Source of the DNA: a virus
DNA length: 23,831 nt
IMG/VR virus record: IMGVR_UViG_3300009506_002913
Coordinates: 1 to 23,831 of that record
Direction: 5' to 3' (one strand)
Part shown: piece by piece, positions 9,701 to 16,972 of the stretch
Layout of the letters: each line of letters starts with the position of its first letter
How positions within the stretch are numbered: the first letter of the stretch is position 1
Made by a program: the position numbers and the translations under genes
The notes under the pieces: model-generated
What the model saw: only the letters and a program-made list of their open reading frames with translations
Told to the model about the DNA's origin: nothing
Database searches by the model: none

Positions 9701-10540
9701 AAAATATCTGAATTCATTCATCGACCCAGAAAACGAAGTATATGTAGAAAACGAACTACTACCAATCAAAAATGGAATAGTTGCAGCAAATTCCATAGAC
9801 CCAATATCGGCAGTTGGAACACCAGTTTTAACCAATTCCCCATTAACATATATTGACGCAGTTTGATTACAAAAAGTAGATGCAATATTTACAAAAGAAC
9901 CGGTAGGTATCGGATATACAATTCTGGCTACACTAGAACCCGAAACAACAAGAAAAGATGATGTTACATCAACACCAGTATTGCTATGCAGTCCTATTGA
10001 AAATCCAGTATAAACAGGACCAGCAGATTCGCTAATATAATAAACAACAGAAGAAGTAAACGACGGAGAAACTTCTGCTACATTCAACCAAACAGAAATA
10101 CCAAAAGAAGAACTTCCCATAATCAATTTTCTGTCTGTATCGCTAGCTGAAATATATTGGTCACTTCCACTTATGAAATCTACATAACCGACATACCGTG
10201 GCCATTGATCAAAAATATATTCATCATATTGCGTACCAGAAAGAAAATGTGCATCTTTTTCTTCGGCATTCCCGTTAAATGGATAATCATTCAAAACTTT
10301 ATTTTTTGCTATTCCAAACTTCGCCACAGCAGAATCAAAAAAAACATGATTAGAAAAATCTGAAAAATCTACCTTAAGTTCTGTTTTGAGCGCATCTTCG
10401 GCGATTCTCTCAATTTTACCTTTTTCTGAAATAAATTCCGACAAATCATCAAAAGAATATTTTGAAGTAGTAGAAAGGTTGGCATCCTTTTTGAGGTACT
10501 CTGGATATGTTAATTTTAGACCTATTTTCCTGTCGGCCAT
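6725..10540 (-). CDS. Large tail protein with two LamG-like and one CBM-like domain
   Basis: A 1271-residue virion protein, the largest in the window. In order: residues about 115-290, a LamG/concanavalin-A-like domain (YVDFISGSDQYI ... SFGISVWLNV ... GSMNEFRYF); about 390-530, a stretch resembling P2 gpI-type baseplate proteins (LPYLYKTKGKRSNLDAFL ... IKEFGYS); about 565-770, a second LamG-like domain (SFTVESYVRF ... FSEVRYWNRALSASEI); about 1028-1215, a carbohydrate-binding-like jelly-roll (NLALNSNNFEAATWSY ... DDWYRCYMAF ... YGIQLEE). It lies two genes after gp6, where T4-type phages place large wedge proteins, so it may serve as wedge scaffold plus adhesin. Start ATG is one base after the upstream stop with an AAGG site. 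Domain calls are by pattern. Confidence 0.85.
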   Translation of the reverse strand: MADRKIGLKLTYPEYLKKDANLSTTSKYSFDDLSEFISEKGKIERIAEDALKTELKVDFSDFSNHVFFDSAVAKFGIAKNKVLNDYPFNGNAEEKDAHFLSGTQYDEYIFDQWPRYVGYVDFISGSDQYISASDTDRKLIMGSSSFGISVWLNVAEVSPSFTSSVVYYISESAGPVYTGFSIGLHSNTGVDVTSSFLVVSGSSVARIVYPIPTGSFVNIASTFCNQTASIYVNGELVKTGVPTADIGSMEFAATIPFLIGSSSFSTYTSFSGSMNEFRYFHTASANWISDNYNRPIDAEDFLKLHYKFNESVTGTGSIDQVIVDYSKSGLHGRYLNYSSDSRTSGSVMVDDPGDPILYSFHSDVVSFTSSIDFSASFYDAENNKFILNMIPGGVLEEDNFSQGLLQSFCLAMGRYFDEIKLYIDQFDNLRVTNYDGVDESPDLFLSFLKDYFGWKVTEHFGDTDPLSFFFGSGVLNSGSLEVPLVEVKDQFWRRILNNLPYLYKTKGKRSNLDAFLNVLGINKENIRIKEFGYSAGSSIQDSRIHRDKVVAALGITGSFKDAFVRNTSLVASPNNSFTVESYVRFSASSNFTSGSLWQFVDSADSESVTLLWNSTDTELILTASDGESFSASIDIFDGEFTHIAAGLNDKIPFIYVTRPDTDEVNVEKFSISSSFEGSGVVSGAFTGSDFDFIIGANSGSLFNHETEGWFSEVRYWNRALSASEIYDHALHFESVGIKDILELPNPLVGHWALNNFVTASSAGTIENITDLSQNGNDAIGWNFDASYNPFKKFLRSYDYLNADVDLRYTQNKIRVYNKSKLTSKDACFDNDEVSIEFNLIDSLNEDIAKIFSTFDKLNDSIGKPINKYRDEYTDLESYRRVYFERLGDSLNFTSFFKLFRWFDKKISDAIKQLLPVRVSFIGGEQVVESHALERPKLSFKYPIFRTPKTIPEMEITASAAITGSSMNVFNGEISAISMDSVSILIMSSSVPVPDRLEITKIDGQINNTNVSKFDNISNDSQIFRKRSVENLALNSNNFEAATWSYTFLSASSVATDPFGGEDAILVFDTDDDESHYFESAVYDGFVTIQAGKRYVLSGYFKSVDQDFVFFQLAPDSWGSYYCIVSGTLGSTYLESTTTVFGIQDAGDDWYRCYMAFTVDEASLGGDASKLSGIRVGAAAADLTSSYAGGPGNPFAVYGIQLEEVKDGVDIPSEFVTTGDNSNTKTFFDSFLQVSKLSGDDKIDTCDSNSGINFRNEWVKQMVAKKDRDNEE

Positions 10541-10541
10541 A

Positions 10542-11909
10542 TTACACTACCTTGAAAGTAAAATCTGAATCTATGACTCTTCTATCTTTGTTGTATTCTA
10601 TCAAAAATTTGAATCTATATTTAAAACCAGGAATAAAACTAGCCATATCAATGTCGAAATAATTCCCCTCTTTGTTATAAGAAAGTTGTGTATATGCCAC
10701 AGAGCCCGTACCAAACGGAATCACAACTTCGCCACTTTCTTCATTCTCGACAGAAAAATACATTTTTTCCATATATTCTTGGTCTACATCTAAAGAACTA
10801 GAATTAATTATTCCATAATGAGTAACCCAATCTCTACTCCTAACATGAACCTTGAGTCTTGGTGATTCATTAACACTATAAATTCTTTTTGCATTTACAA
10901 TATCAACAACAAAACTATCATATAAATCAAAACTCGAACCTGTCAATGTAAGAGGGCGAAATGACGAAGACATATACACTTGAGATCCCGAATACCAAAT
11001 ATCTCTCCACCAACCAGAACCAGTAGGAGAAACATCATCAACAGAAACTCTATATATTCCAGTAGACACTCTAGATGCAGTAAACTCCTGTGTATAAGAA
11101 GAAGAAACTAATGCTTCTTGAATTCTGACAATTACGGGTTCCGTAACGTTTGTCAATTCTCCTCTGATTACATTATACATATAAAGATAATTTGATTGAT
11201 CAAATGCAAAATTTCCCCTATTGTCTTTAGTGACCTCCTCCCATGTCGCTTCAATATAGGGAATTTTATCTACATATTTACTTTCCCTGCCATGAAATGC
11301 TTTACGCCGATAATCAGTACCACTAACTTCTTCCGCTTCCCCCATTTTAATGACAAAACCATTATTGGAAATAGAAGAAGTCAACCAATTCTGAACTACA
11401 TCTGTAACATCAACTACCAAATCTTCAGAGCCTCTATCAAAATGTTGAGACGCAGAACCATATTCGGTAGCTAAAAAGTCTGAACCAGTTGAAGTCCATT
11501 CAACTGCATATTGAGCATTTATCCAATTGGCATACCCAGAATCTCTATCATTTCCGTCATCTACTCCAGTACCTTCGTCCCAACTCCTAGAAATAGGAAA
11601 TATAAAAAGATCAAAACTAGTAGGCACAGTATCTGCGTGTTTCATGTCAAACATTTTCAAACTGTATGTAACACTAGATGACGGAACTTTTTCATCCACA
11701 TAAATACTGCTTGACAAATCTGAAACATTAAATTGAATCAATGTCCTTGCAATATCTAGATTAGAACCAGATTGCCCAGCCGGAAGATAAGAAAAAACAT
11801 TAAGAGAAGGAGACAAGCCATGATTAGAACCAGTAGCTCTAACGAAATCTGACCTTAATCTATTGGTTACCCAAGTATCTTTTGTTGGAAAAAAACGATA
11901 TATTCCCAT
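10542..11909 (-). CDS. DNRLRE-domain tail protein
   Basis: A 455-residue protein. Residues 1-225 follow the DNRLRE pattern of secreted beta-sandwich domains: an N-terminal FFPTKDTWV start, then RTLIQFNVSDL, SRSWDEGTGV, VDVTDVVQNWL and a closing YIEATWEE. Residues 230-455 form further beta-type modules (EPVIVRIQEALV, SPRLKVHVRSRDWV) that could be Ig-like. DNRLRE domains are known mostly from bacterial cell-surface and secreted proteins; here the domain sits in a baseplate operon and probably adds a decorating or adhesive module. The start overlaps the gp6 stop by one base (TAATG). The ribosome site is weak, so coupling to gp6 is likely. Confidence 0.85.
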   Translation of the reverse strand: MGIYRFFPTKDTWVTNRLRSDFVRATGSNHGLSPSLNVFSYLPAGQSGSNLDIARTLIQFNVSDLSSSIYVDEKVPSSSVTYSLKMFDMKHADTVPTSFDLFIFPISRSWDEGTGVDDGNDRDSGYANWINAQYAVEWTSTGSDFLATEYGSASQHFDRGSEDLVVDVTDVVQNWLTSSISNNGFVIKMGEAEEVSGTDYRRKAFHGRESKYVDKIPYIEATWEEVTKDNRGNFAFDQSNYLYMYNVIRGELTNVTEPVIVRIQEALVSSSYTQEFTASRVSTGIYRVSVDDVSPTGSGWWRDIWYSGSQVYMSSSFRPLTLTGSSFDLYDSFVVDIVNAKRIYSVNESPRLKVHVRSRDWVTHYGIINSSSLDVDQEYMEKMYFSVENEESGEVVIPFGTGSVAYTQLSYNKEGNYFDIDMASFIPGFKYRFKFLIEYNKDRRVIDSDFTFKVV

Positions 11910-13738
11910 TATTTTGCCAGCCCTGTAATATCTTTATTGGGATATTTAATTTCAAAAATAGCATTTTCATTACAATAAACAATTCCATTCTTTTTATTTT
12001 CTGAAGCATTATAAATAGTAGAAGAATATGTTCTGTTTTGATAAGTATTATTTCTATTTTGGAAATCTACATCTATTAGCGACAACACCCCGGCAACATC
12101 CTTAATTATAGAATATATGTCAGTAATATTTATTGGTTGATTAAATTGCCACTTATCTATTTCAAAAAATTCCTTAAGAGCCGAAATACAATTAACAAGA
12201 ACTTCTGTTTTGTTAAAAGACGGATCAACCAAAATACTGAAATTAACTCCAATATTTATTATGTCGCCATCCAAAATCTCAATGGCATCTGTCATCATTC
12301 TGAATTTTGACAAATACAATTTTAAATTTTCTTTCAATGCCGAAGGGGCTGTTGTAAGATTTCCATTAGAATCTTTTGAAAGAATAAACATTTCAACAGA
12401 ATTTTTGTTAACAATTCCTTTTCTGACACCGGCCCTAAAAACAGAACCGAATCGAACTGGCATAGAAAGTGCTCTGGCTATAAAATCTGCATCGGTGACA
12501 ATACGAGACTGTGAAGCATAATTTGCAGAAATTAACTCTTTAATTTCTTCAATAGCAAATTCATCTCTTCCTCCACTAATTGGTTTTCTGTTGTATACGG
12601 CAAAAGAACTCGCCACGTCTCTTATTACAACTTCATCCAACGTTGTGTCCCCAATTTCATACTCACTTTCTGTCACAATATTAACTTCACCAGCTCCGGC
12701 ATTAGACGAAGCTCCGCCACCAACACGATAATTTACAGTCAAAGTAGTATTGACCGGAGCAAGGCCCAAAGTTCTTGTCTTTAAAAAATTCTGAGGATCT
12801 AATGCAAAATCAGTAAATGTATCTCTTCCGTACAACGGTAAAGCCAAATCACCCAAGTCTGGAATTAAATCGCCATCAAAAGTATATGCATCACCAGAAC
12901 CGAACTTTATACTGGTTCTGTTTGTTTCAATATTGTATTCAGTAACGAACCTATAAGGAACAGACCTTAAAGTCAACAAATATGGAACGTCAGAAGAATC
13001 TTGTCCAGAATTTGCGACACCATCAAAAACGGTATCTTGAGCTAAAAAATCCACCTCATACCAACTATTTCCTTCAGAATCTGTTACACTTATCACCTCA
13101 ATTACATCATCTTCTGGTATGGTAATAGATTTAAAACTTTCATAAGCACCTACAGAAAAATCAGAATTCTTTGTTTCGCCTGCAATTAAATCAATATCAG
13201 GAACTCTGAGCACAAAAGAAGTTGGAGTATTGTCGGGCGCCCTGGTCGAAACTTGAACAAAATTTGAATCAGTAATATCAACTGTACTAAAGTCAATTTC
13301 TAATAAAGTTTCATAAGATTCACCATTGTTGCTCCTGCAATTTGCTCCCTTGCTAATTGTCATAGCGTAGCGCATGTCAGGAATTATTTGACCATTAGAT
13401 GCTGTGGCAGGAACCCTTAAATAACCATCTATTTTTCCAACTGCGGGAGATTTCCCGAAAGCTTTATATCCTTGCTGTTTGCCGTGTTTAAAAACATTCT
13501 TCTTTTCTTTCGCTGTTTGAATGAAACTTTCGTTAAATTTTTTATCTAAATAAAACGACAAGTTATCGCCTATGAATGCCAACTTTTCAGTTAACATCAT
13601 ACCAACACTTGATTCGTTAAAATCTTCTACCGTGTCTGGAAAGTAAATTCTGAGATGCTCGATAATATCTTTTTTGAAACTATCGAAATCTCTATTCAAA
13701 TATCTTATATTTCTTTTTTTTTGAGTATTAGTTGCCAT
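11909..13738 (-). CDS. gp6: Baseplate wedge protein, gp6-like (baseplate J type)
   Basis: A 609-residue homologue of T4 gp6, the wedge subunit that forms the continuous ring holding the baseplate together. The N-terminus has the family's style: NIRYLNRDFDSFKKDIIEHL, then FPDTVEDFNESSVGMMLTEK and LAFIGDNLSFYLDKKFNE. The middle has the J-type core (GGGASSNAGAGEVNIV, then an RDEFAIEEIKELI helix and ADFIARALSMP). Residues about 480-609 contain the late alpha/beta part (IDKWQFNQPINITDIYSII). T4 gp6 is about 660 residues, so length fits. The gene directly follows gp25, the usual order in marine T4-like phages. An AAGAG sequence about 11 bases upstream may serve as ribosome site. Confidence 0.93.
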   Translation of the reverse strand: MATNTQKKRNIRYLNRDFDSFKKDIIEHLRIYFPDTVEDFNESSVGMMLTEKLAFIGDNLSFYLDKKFNESFIQTAKEKKNVFKHGKQQGYKAFGKSPAVGKIDGYLRVPATASNGQIIPDMRYAMTISKGANCRSNNGESYETLLEIDFSTVDITDSNFVQVSTRAPDNTPTSFVLRVPDIDLIAGETKNSDFSVGAYESFKSITIPEDDVIEVISVTDSEGNSWYEVDFLAQDTVFDGVANSGQDSSDVPYLLTLRSVPYRFVTEYNIETNRTSIKFGSGDAYTFDGDLIPDLGDLALPLYGRDTFTDFALDPQNFLKTRTLGLAPVNTTLTVNYRVGGGASSNAGAGEVNIVTESEYEIGDTTLDEVVIRDVASSFAVYNRKPISGGRDEFAIEEIKELISANYASQSRIVTDADFIARALSMPVRFGSVFRAGVRKGIVNKNSVEMFILSKDSNGNLTTAPSALKENLKLYLSKFRMMTDAIEILDGDIINIGVNFSILVDPSFNKTEVLVNCISALKEFFEIDKWQFNQPINITDIYSIIKDVAGVLSLIDVDFQNRNNTYQNRTYSSTIYNASENKKNGIVYCNENAIFEIKYPNKDITGLAK

Positions 13739-13742
13739 TATA

Positions 13743-14156
13743 TTATGCTCTTGATATTAACAATAAAGTTCTAACTTCAGCAGAAGTTCCAATAGAAAAA
13801 TCTATTTTTAATTCAACTTCTGATGCATTGCCTGTTGAAGTTATTTTCATACTTTCAATAGTCACAAATGGCATCCATTTTTCAACTGCCGAATTTATTT
13901 GATCAGAGATCCTTTGACCAATTAGAGAAGAGCTAATATCCGTACCTGCCGTCACACTACCTTCAATCCCACTTTCAAACAACAAAGCCCTTAAATTTGC
14001 TCCAAAATCATAATGTATAAGCCTGTCTCCGTAATTAGTCAGAAGAAGTATTTTAAGATCACTTTCTACAGCATCCAAAGTTGAGGTGTTAGTGGTAAAC
14101 GCACCTTCTGGAGATTTTTCCAACGGAAATTTAATATTAATTTTAGTATCTGTCAT
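13743..14156 (-). CDS. gp25: Baseplate wedge protein, gp25-like (GPW/gp25 family)
   Basis: A 137-residue protein matching T4 gp25 in length (132 residues). The family core is visible: a leader ending in NTSTLDAVESDLKILLLTNY, the GDRLIHYDFGANLRALLFE box (GxR...FGxxLxxLLFE), a helix with ISDQINSAVEKWMPFV, then a C-terminal beta pair (VELKIDFSIGTSAEVRTL). gp25 is the wedge component that binds gp6 and nucleates sheath assembly. A 28-base gap precedes it, and its GGGAG sequence touches the ATG directly, which is unusually close for a ribosome site. No alternative in-frame start fits better. Confidence 0.93.
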   Translation of the reverse strand: MTDTKINIKFPLEKSPEGAFTTNTSTLDAVESDLKILLLTNYGDRLIHYDFGANLRALLFESGIEGSVTAGTDISSSLIGQRISDQINSAVEKWMPFVTIESMKITSTGNASEVELKIDFSIGTSAEVRTLLLISRA

Positions 14157-14180
14157 CTCCCATAAATAGTAAATTTACAA
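14157..14180 (-). promoter_or_regulatory. AT-rich element upstream of gp25
   Basis: On the minus strand this reads TTGTAAAT, five bases, then ATTTATGGGAG, ending at the gp25 start codon. The same arrangement (TTGTAAAT, six bases, ATTTATGGAG) is found at 21377-21400 before the endolysin. It includes the 10-base palindrome GTAAATTTAC at 14169-14178. It may be a late promoter/leader; unproven. Confidence 0.35.
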
Positions 14181-14184
14181 GTTT

Positions 14185-15255
14185 TTATTCAGACTTATGT
14201 TTTGCAGAAATCATATTAACAAGCTCTGTCTGTAATTTTCCCGCAGGTCCGGCAAGAGCAGGATTGGCGGCGGGTAATGCGGTCAAGAAGGCAGTAAACG
14301 CCTGTATAAACCTATTTCCAAGTACCAACGGTTCAGAAGCATCATCTCCGCCAATTTTAATATCATTCGATTCAAAAACAATTTCAGGAGCAGAAATTCT
14401 TGCAGAACCACCTTCGACAATAATTTTAATGCCACTTCTACCAATCACCCTTATTTCGTCCGATTTGACAACAACATAAGCACCAGGGCCAGCCGGGGTA
14501 CCTGAATTTACTTCAAAATTTGTATCTGCGTCGGTATTTGAACTTACATAAATTCTAGATTTGTCATCTAAAAGATTTAAATCTTCTCCTTGCCGCCCAA
14601 CAATTATATCAACAGAGCCGGCATTTTCCTTTTCCCCCGAATCTACGTCAGAAACTCTATCTCTTCCTAGCACAATTATTGTATTGTTAGAACCTTCAAT
14701 AATCCTATCTCCAACTCTAAATTTATATCTTGGAACATCCTCCACAACAAAATTTTCATTTCTCGTTACATTGTCTGCTTCTACCTCTACATCCTGAACG
14801 GTTCCATCTATCCCAACCGAACTAGTTTTAGGTGAATTTTCGTATTTTTTCTTTCCTTCTGTAAAATTTAAATTATTAATATCGTTAGGTTCTGGTATTC
14901 TGGAAATCCAGAGTCCTCCGTCTTCATCTTGGTTGTTTTCAAAAATCACGTAAACATGCTCGCCTTCTTTTATTGGCATCACATCATATGGAAATAAAGG
15001 CCAGAACACTCTTAAGTTTTCTTTGTCTCTGTTTCTATCTTTTGTTAATATTCTAGCTTTTATGCTATTTGGCGGATTTTTAAATTCACCTTCGTCAGAT
15101 AACTGTCCACCTATTGTGTCTATCTCAACAACTAACGCTCTAAATAAAAAATTATAATCGTCGAGAGCGCCGTTAATATAATCATTAACTAAATTATCTA
15201 AAATCCTTGAGGGATAAATTAAATCCTTAGTCCTTATCGATTTCCTGTTCGCCAT
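14185..15255 (-). CDS. Baseplate hub/spike protein with OB fold, gp5-like
   Basis: A 356-residue protein resembling the N-terminal OB-fold part of T4 gp5 and related spike proteins. Residues about 35-125 show the OB style: FLFRALVVEIDTIG, PPNSIKARILTKD, LRVFWPLFPYDVMPIKEGEH and VYVIFENN...GGLWISRIP. Residues about 180-310 are beta repeats (YKFRVGDRIIEGS, DEIRVIGRSGIKIIVEG, ARISAPEIVFESNDIKIG) of the type that leads into a spike helix. No lysozyme domain is present, so any wall-cutting must come from another protein. The C-terminus is helical and Ala/Pro-rich. Its ATG has the best ribosome site in this module (GAGGG, six bases away) and lies inside the 3' end of the upstream gene. Confidence 0.82.
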   Translation of the reverse strand: MANRKSIRTKDLIYPSRILDNLVNDYINGALDDYNFLFRALVVEIDTIGGQLSDEGEFKNPPNSIKARILTKDRNRDKENLRVFWPLFPYDVMPIKEGEHVYVIFENNQDEDGGLWISRIPEPNDINNLNFTEGKKKYENSPKTSSVGIDGTVQDVEVEADNVTRNENFVVEDVPRYKFRVGDRIIEGSNNTIIVLGRDRVSDVDSGEKENAGSVDIIVGRQGEDLNLLDDKSRIYVSSNTDADTNFEVNSGTPAGPGAYVVVKSDEIRVIGRSGIKIIVEGGSARISAPEIVFESNDIKIGGDDASEPLVLGNRFIQAFTAFLTALPAANPALAGPAGKLQTELVNMISAKHKSE

Positions 15256-15481
15256 TATTTTCCCTCTTTTTTATTTCCTCTTCAATCAATTTTGTTAAAG
15301 ATTCTGAATCTTTATAATCAAATCCTCTGTCCACAAATTCTGCCGTAATGACTTGAAGTTCCTTTTTGTATTTACCGAATTTTTCTAATTTAGTAGCTAA
15401 CTCTGTAGCTAATTCCACATATTTTTCAACAAGATAATTATATCTATCTACAAGTTCAGAAGTGTCAGCGTCTTTAATCAT
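15227..15481 (-). CDS. Small helical protein before baseplate hub gene
   Basis: An 84-residue, charged, almost wholly helical protein beginning MIKDADTSELVDRYNYLVEK. The ATG at 15481 overlaps the TAA of the upstream gene by eight bases; longer in-frame starts reach back to 15556 but run deep into that gene, so I prefer the short form. Residues 10-45 look like an amphipathic coiled coil (YVELATELATKLEKFGKYKK) and the C-terminus is acidic/basic alternating. Its 3' end overlaps the hub gene by 29 bases. No family recognised; a tail-assembly or chaperone-like role would be a guess. Confidence 0.65.
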   Translation of the reverse strand: MIKDADTSELVDRYNYLVEKYVELATELATKLEKFGKYKKELQVITAEFVDRGFDYKDSESLTKLIEEEIKKRENNGEQEIDKD

Positions 15482-15779
15482 TTTTAATTTCTTCATGAAT
15501 TTTTTCAAAATCTTCTTCCGAAAGTCTGTCGTCCTGTTCTTTTGATTTCTGTGCAAGTTTGATCAATTCCATTAATTGTCCTGTTTGTTTTATCATCACA
15601 TCAGACAATTTGGCAATAGTATCTCCGTTTTCATCATATAAGTGTTTGTCTTTTAAAATGTGACATTTAAGATCATCAAAAACTTCTTTTATCGAATCCC
15701 GATCTTCAGTAACTTGTCTCCAAATTCTATCATAAAGAACATCCAAATCTTCTGCCTCAAGGGGCATCTTCCTAGACAT
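15474..15779 (-). CDS. Small acidic helical protein, unknown
   Basis: A 101-residue acidic, helical protein beginning MSRKMPLEAEDLDVLYDRIW. The ATG at 15779 follows the sigma gene's TGA by two bases and has an AGGAG site 10 bases upstream, located inside the sigma gene; an in-frame TTG at 15785 is closer to that site and cannot be excluded. The middle has helices rich in Lys and Asp (SIKEVFDDLKCHILKDKH), and the C-terminus is strongly acidic (DDRLSEEDFEKIHEEIKND). It is coupled to the sigma factor upstream and to the small protein downstream. No family recognised. Confidence 0.72.
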   Translation of the reverse strand: MSRKMPLEAEDLDVLYDRIWRQVTEDRDSIKEVFDDLKCHILKDKHLYDENGDTIAKLSDVMIKQTGQLMELIKLAQKSKEQDDRLSEEDFEKIHEEIKND

Positions 15780-15781
15780 TT

Positions 15782-16504
15782 TCAAATTTCTCCTGCTAAA
15801 TATTTCTTCTTAAATAAACTGTACTTCTTTTTGAATTTCCCCAAATTTGTAACAACTTGTTTGGTATTTAAACCAGAAATTTCTCTAATATAAAAATAAA
15901 TAGCCTTTTTGTTATAAATTGGAACAAGATCGGGATTTTCAAACAACAAAAGAATGGCCTCTAATACTTTAACTTCTTGATCTTTGTGAAACTTATCTCG
16001 CCATTTTGACATTTCTTCTTTTAAGTTTTCGATAAACTCTTTGTTGAAAATAACATCCTCCAAAGAGAAAACAACAGCATCATTGTTGTCCTTCTCTAAA
16101 GACTTAATTGCAGTTTTGTCAAAAGAAACATTCAACTTATTTTTTCTTTTTCTTTTTTTAACCTCTTGAATAAACCAATGCTTACCCATTACATTAAAAT
16201 AGGAAAATGCCTTTTTCCCACGAGACTTATCAAACTTGTGAATATTTTCAACTAAAAAAGAAATACAATCATCCTTTAAGACATCTATTTCTCCAAGAGT
16301 ATGAAATTTATAAACAAATATCAAATTCTCAACCAACTTTTCAAAAGCCGGTTGGATTCTAGATACAAATATTTTTTGTAGAATTTCGGGAGATGGATTT
16401 TCTTTAGATAATTCTAACTGATATTCAACTATTGCTAAATCGGTTTCTTCTCCAAAATAAAACTTATTCTTTTCTTTTTTCTTTCCTTCCTTTGCTGCCG
16501 GCAT
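15782..16504 (-). CDS. gp55: Late-transcription sigma factor, gp55-like
   Basis: A 240-residue protein related to T4 gp55, the sigma subunit that directs host RNA polymerase to late promoters. Residues about 45-120 form a sigma region 2-like helix bundle, with the best box at 90-117: KFDKSRGKKAFSYFNVMGKH followed by WFIQEVKK, matching the FD.....AF.Y.......F...VK pattern of gp55 proteins. A basic stretch KKRKRKNK follows. T4 gp55 has about 185 residues; this one carries an extra helical C-terminus (about 175-240). I chose the ATG at 16504 (MPAAKEGKKK), which has a GGA site 9 bases upstream; an in-frame start at 16540 has little support. It overlaps the upstream membrane-protein gene by about 40 bases. 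Confidence 0.8.
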   Translation of the reverse strand: MPAAKEGKKKEKNKFYFGEETDLAIVEYQLELSKENPSPEILQKIFVSRIQPAFEKLVENLIFVYKFHTLGEIDVLKDDCISFLVENIHKFDKSRGKKAFSYFNVMGKHWFIQEVKKRKRKNKLNVSFDKTAIKSLEKDNNDAVVFSLEDVIFNKEFIENLKEEMSKWRDKFHKDQEVKVLEAILLLFENPDLVPIYNKKAIYFYIREISGLNTKQVVTNLGKFKKKYSLFKKKYLAGEI

Positions 16505-16766
16505 TTCTGTATTCCAATAATATATCGTGCATAATACCAATCAATCGATATATAGATTGAATGTCTGGATCGTCTGATACAAGTTGCCGTTGCATTAATT
16601 TATCAAATGTCGATATTACGCCGTCAATATCTTCTAGGGTGTCCTCAAAAAAGTTATATAAATTTTCTCTCTCAATCGTAACAATCAGTGCTCTTCTGAG
16701 AACAACAATTAATATAACTAATTCTACAACACAAAATAAAGAAAGTAAAATACAAAGCAAAGTCAT
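16464..16766 (-). CDS. Small single-helix membrane protein
   Basis: A 100-residue protein with one N-terminal transmembrane helix at residues about 2-23 (LLCILLSLFCVVELVILIVV), followed at once by Arg-Arg and then a charged helical domain (EDTLEDIDGVISTFDKLMQR) and a very basic C-terminus (GSKGRKEKRKE). The charge pattern suggests the C-terminal domain is cytoplasmic. The ATG at 16766 overlaps the stop of the FmdB-like gene (ATGA) and has an AAGGTG site. It overlaps the start of the sigma gene. It could be a holin or lysis-control protein, but it has only one helix and the wrong apparent topology for a spanin; function unknown. Confidence 0.75.
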   Translation of the reverse strand: MTLLCILLSLFCVVELVILIVVLRRALIVTIERENLYNFFEDTLEDIDGVISTFDKLMQRQLVSDDPDIQSIYRLIGIMHDILLEYRNAGSKGRKEKRKE

Positions 16767-16972
16767 TTCGCACCTTTGGGTTTTTTTGAATATCCAGTAC
16801 TTGACCAACCGCCACCTTTAAGAATGAAAGTTCCACCAGAACTAATTGGTACCTTCTCCATCTCTGTCTGTAAACAAAGTTTACATTTTGGGGGAGGAAA
16901 GTCAGAATCAAATTTTTCTATCCTTTCCGTCTTATTTCCACAATTTGTACATACATATTCACGTATTGGCAT
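16763..16972 (-). CDS. FmdB-type zinc ribbon protein
   Basis: A 69-residue protein beginning MPIREYVCTNCGNK, the characteristic start of the FmdB/CxxC_CxxC_SSSS family (usual form MPIYEYRCxxCG). A zinc ribbon is formed by Cys8, Cys11, Cys30 and Cys33 (PPPKCKLC), followed by ISSGGTFILKGGGW, which is also typical of the family. These small proteins are often called putative regulators but no activity is firmly established. The ATG at 16972 overlaps the transglycosylase TGA (TGATG); TTG and GTG codons just upstream are less likely. The two genes around it code for a membrane protein and a membrane-anchored cell-wall enzyme. Confidence 0.88.
   Translation of the reverse strand: MPIREYVCTNCGNKTERIEKFDSDFPPPKCKLCLQTEMEKVPISSGGTFILKGGGWSSTGYSKKPKGAK

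Noticed and set aside
16672-16911. Minus-strand frame of 79 codons overlapping FmdB and membrane-protein genes
   Set aside because: Competes with two genes that have recognisable family or membrane features and clean coupled starts.
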